Below, one piece after another: positions 11,056-12,141 of a stretch of DNA of 12,141 nucleotides. The DNA is taken from positions 4,856 through 16,996 of the forward strand of contig DYCJ01000029.1 in the NCBI GenBank assembly GCA_019418195.1, read 5' to 3'. The notes below the pieces were generated by a model, which did no database searches, was not told the origin of the DNA, and saw only the letters and a list, made by a program, of their open reading frames with translations. The first letter of the stretch is position 1. Every line of letters begins with the position of its first letter. A program made the position numbers and the translations under genes. The stretch comes from Clostridiales bacterium. Its GTDB lineage: Bacteria; Bacillota; Clostridia; Lachnospirales; Lachnospiraceae.

Positions 11056-11094
11056 TGATATGTTAAACTAGAAAATATAAGATTTTGAAACACT
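11032..11094. promoter_or_regulatory. Operator-like inverted repeat in the divergent region
   Basis: AGTGTTTC (11032-11039) and its exact complement GAAACACT (11087-11094) lie 55 bases apart centre to centre. One arm abuts the lacZ -10; the other ends seven bases before the AGGAGG of the regulator gene, and about 70 bases upstream of the predicted lacZ RNA start. The distal arm is also part of a small palindrome GAAA-CAC-TTTC (11087-11097). This geometry suits binding sites for the adjacent AraC-family protein, one activating and one repressing, but that link is inferred. Confidence 0.4.
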
Positions 11095-11113
11095 TTCACA
11101 CAGGAGGATATCT

Positions 11114-11920
11114 ATGAACGTTGTATTCCGCAGTGCCCCCGTAACCGAACCATTTACATTTGAATCTCTGGGAAGGAACTGGGAACAGGACCCTGTCACC
11201 CGTCCCGGCGGATATCCGTTTTATCATTATCTGCAGACAGAACAGGGCTCCGGTAAGGTAGAGACAGCTGCCGGTACATATACCCTTCGGGAGAACGAGG
11301 GGCTTCTGATCGCCCCGTTTATACGCCATTCTTACGACAAGACCGACAATGTCTGGACTGTAAAATTCGCTACTTTTACCGGCACGGCCGAGCGGAGTAT
11401 CCCGCAGATCATGAGAAACCGTCAGGTTATTCCCGTAGGCGCCGGGCAGGGCGCGCAGATCGCCCGCCTGATCGATGACAGCATTGCGCTGCACAGCGCC
11501 CACCCGGTTGACGGGAAGCTGCTCTCTGTCAACTGCTATGCCGTTCTGGTAAATATTGCAGACACTACACACACGAGCAGTCCTGCCGATGCACCTCTTT
11601 ATCAAAATTACGTCCTTCCCGTAATAAAAGAAATTGAAAGAGACTTTTCTCTGCCGCTGACTGTGGCAGATCTGAGCAGAAAGGTATTTATCACACCACA
11701 GTATCTGACACGTCTGTTCCGCCGGTTCCTCAACTGCTCTGCTTATGAGTACCTGACCGCATACCGCATAAGCAAGGCAAAAGAGCTGCTGATCACCAGT
11801 CCGCATCTGGAGATACAGGATATCGCCCGTCACACGGGATTTACTGATTCCAGCCATTTCATCGCTGTATTCAAAAAAGCCGTCGGGACCACGCCGCTGG
11901 AATTCCGGCGGATGAACTGA
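11114..11920 (+). CDS. AraC-family transcriptional regulator of the beta-galactosidase genes
   Basis: A 268-residue one-component regulator. The N-terminal cupin-like sensor domain (about 15-95) has the usual pattern of an LRENEGLLIAPFIRHSY segment, in which a proline and histidine follow the G-x-L-x-x-P strand. Residues 96-165 form a helical linker. The C-terminal double helix-turn-helix (about 170-266) is canonical: LTVADLSRKVFITPQYLTRLFRR is the first and IQDIARHTGFTDSSHFIAVFKK the second, ending in GTTPLEFRR. AGGAGG six bases before the ATG fixes the start. Divergent placement next to lacZ and the GH42 gene indicates that it controls them, most likely activating in response to a galactoside or its product. 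The ligand cannot be told from sequence. No strong promoter of its own is evident; weak -10 candidates are TATGAT at 11054 and TATGTT at 11059. It is followed by a two-way terminator. Confidence 0.92.
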   Translation: MNVVFRSAPVTEPFTFESLGRNWEQDPVTRPGGYPFYHYLQTEQGSGKVETAAGTYTLRENEGLLIAPFIRHSYDKTDNVWTVKFATFTGTAERSIPQIMRNRQVIPVGAGQGAQIARLIDDSIALHSAHPVDGKLLSVNCYAVLVNIADTTHTSSPADAPLYQNYVLPVIKEIERDFSLPLTVADLSRKVFITPQYLTRLFRRFLNCSAYEYLTAYRISKAKELLITSPHLEIQDIARHTGFTDSSHFIAVFKKAVGTTPLEFRRMN

Positions 11921-11944
11921 ACTCTGCTAAAAAGAATAGCAGTA

Positions 11945-11992
11945 AAAAAGTGCGTCGGGTACTTTATGAAAAATACCTCTGGCGCACTTTTT
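11945..11992. terminator. Bidirectional terminator between convergent genes
   Basis: AAAAAGTGCG (11945-11954) and CGCACTTTTT (11983-11992) are perfect complements, with a possible inner pairing of GGTA and TACC. The A-rich left arm and T-rich right arm give a U-tract in both directions. It can therefore end the AraC-type gene (stop 24 bases upstream) and the minus-strand gene at the right edge (stop about 20 bases away). Confidence 0.8.
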
Positions 11993-12011
11993 ATATGGTA
12001 AAATTACAGAT

Positions 12012-12141
12012 TTAGAAATCTTCCATCTTATATCGTTTCATCATCGAACCGTATTTCATGCGGACGACTTCATTTCTCTCAAGAACATCCTCCTCGTTGC
12101 CGACATACTGACAGCGGATGCAGTAATACTCATCTTTGTCT
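12012..12141 (-). CDS. Small CxxC zinc-ribbon-like protein, C-terminal 42 residues
   Basis: An open frame enters from the right edge and ends at a TAA. The visible residues carry CIRC followed by QYVGNEEDVLERNEVVR and a basic tail KRYKMEDF. The CxxC in a YYCIRCQY context looks like one half of a zinc ribbon or rubredoxin-like knuckle; the other cysteine pair, if any, would be upstream of the window. It is convergent with the AraC-type gene and shares its terminator. I do not recognise a named family, and no function is proposed. Coding status is supported by the uninterrupted frame, balanced composition and the well placed terminator. The protein start is not visible. Confidence 0.6.
   Translation of the reverse strand, partial: DKDEYYCIRCQYVGNEEDVLERNEVVRMKYGSMMKRYKMEDF

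Noticed and set aside
11096..11857. Long minus-strand reading frame of 253 codons opposite the AraC-type gene
   Set aside because: It lies fully antisense to a gene with clear domains, ribosome binding site and terminator, and its translation shows no recognisable motif. It is a shadow of the codon pattern.

Overview
The window looks like ordinary chromosome of a low-to-mid GC Gram-positive anaerobe. Lachnospiraceae or a related Clostridia family is my best guess. The basis is strong AGGAGG-type ribosome binding sites on nearly every gene, roughly balanced base composition, and gene families common in gut Firmicutes. This is inference from style and content; no marker gene fixes the species.

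Layout, left to right. Positions 1-5560 hold a minus-strand group read right to left: an ABC-class ATPase of poorly known function (3857-5560), a YbaK/ProX-type prolyl-tRNA editing deacylase (3196-3747), then sbcD (1874-3052) and sbcC (from 1877, running off the left edge). sbcD and sbcC overlap by four bases and form the SbcCD nuclease that cuts hairpin and blocked DNA ends. A very good sigma-A promoter precedes the ATPase gene and a reasonable one precedes sbcD. No clear terminator separates these genes, so readthrough along the group is possible.

Positions 5704-11113 hold a sugar-use unit, also on the minus strand: a 1019-residue LacZ-type GH2 beta-galactosidase (7877-10936) followed 49 bases later by a GH42 beta-galactosidase (5776-7827), closed by a hairpin terminator at 5704-5737. 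Both enzymes keep their catalytic glutamates and lack signal peptides, so they should act on imported galactosides in the cytoplasm. An AraC-family regulator (11114-11920) is transcribed away from them. The 177-base divergent region carries a TATAAT box for the lac unit and a perfect 8-base inverted repeat placed like a pair of operator half-sites. No transporter gene is in the window.

At the right edge a two-way terminator (11945-11992) separates the regulator from the 3' end of a minus-strand gene for a small CxxC (zinc-ribbon-like) protein, cut by the window end. There is no gene-free stretch longer than about 215 bases, and I saw no RNA gene, CRISPR array, prophage or insertion sequence. 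I did not find a convincing undescribed system. The points most worth a second look are the uncharacterised ATPase and its neighbours, the operator-like repeats in the lac control region, and a hydrophobic 22-codon reading frame in the sbcDC leader.
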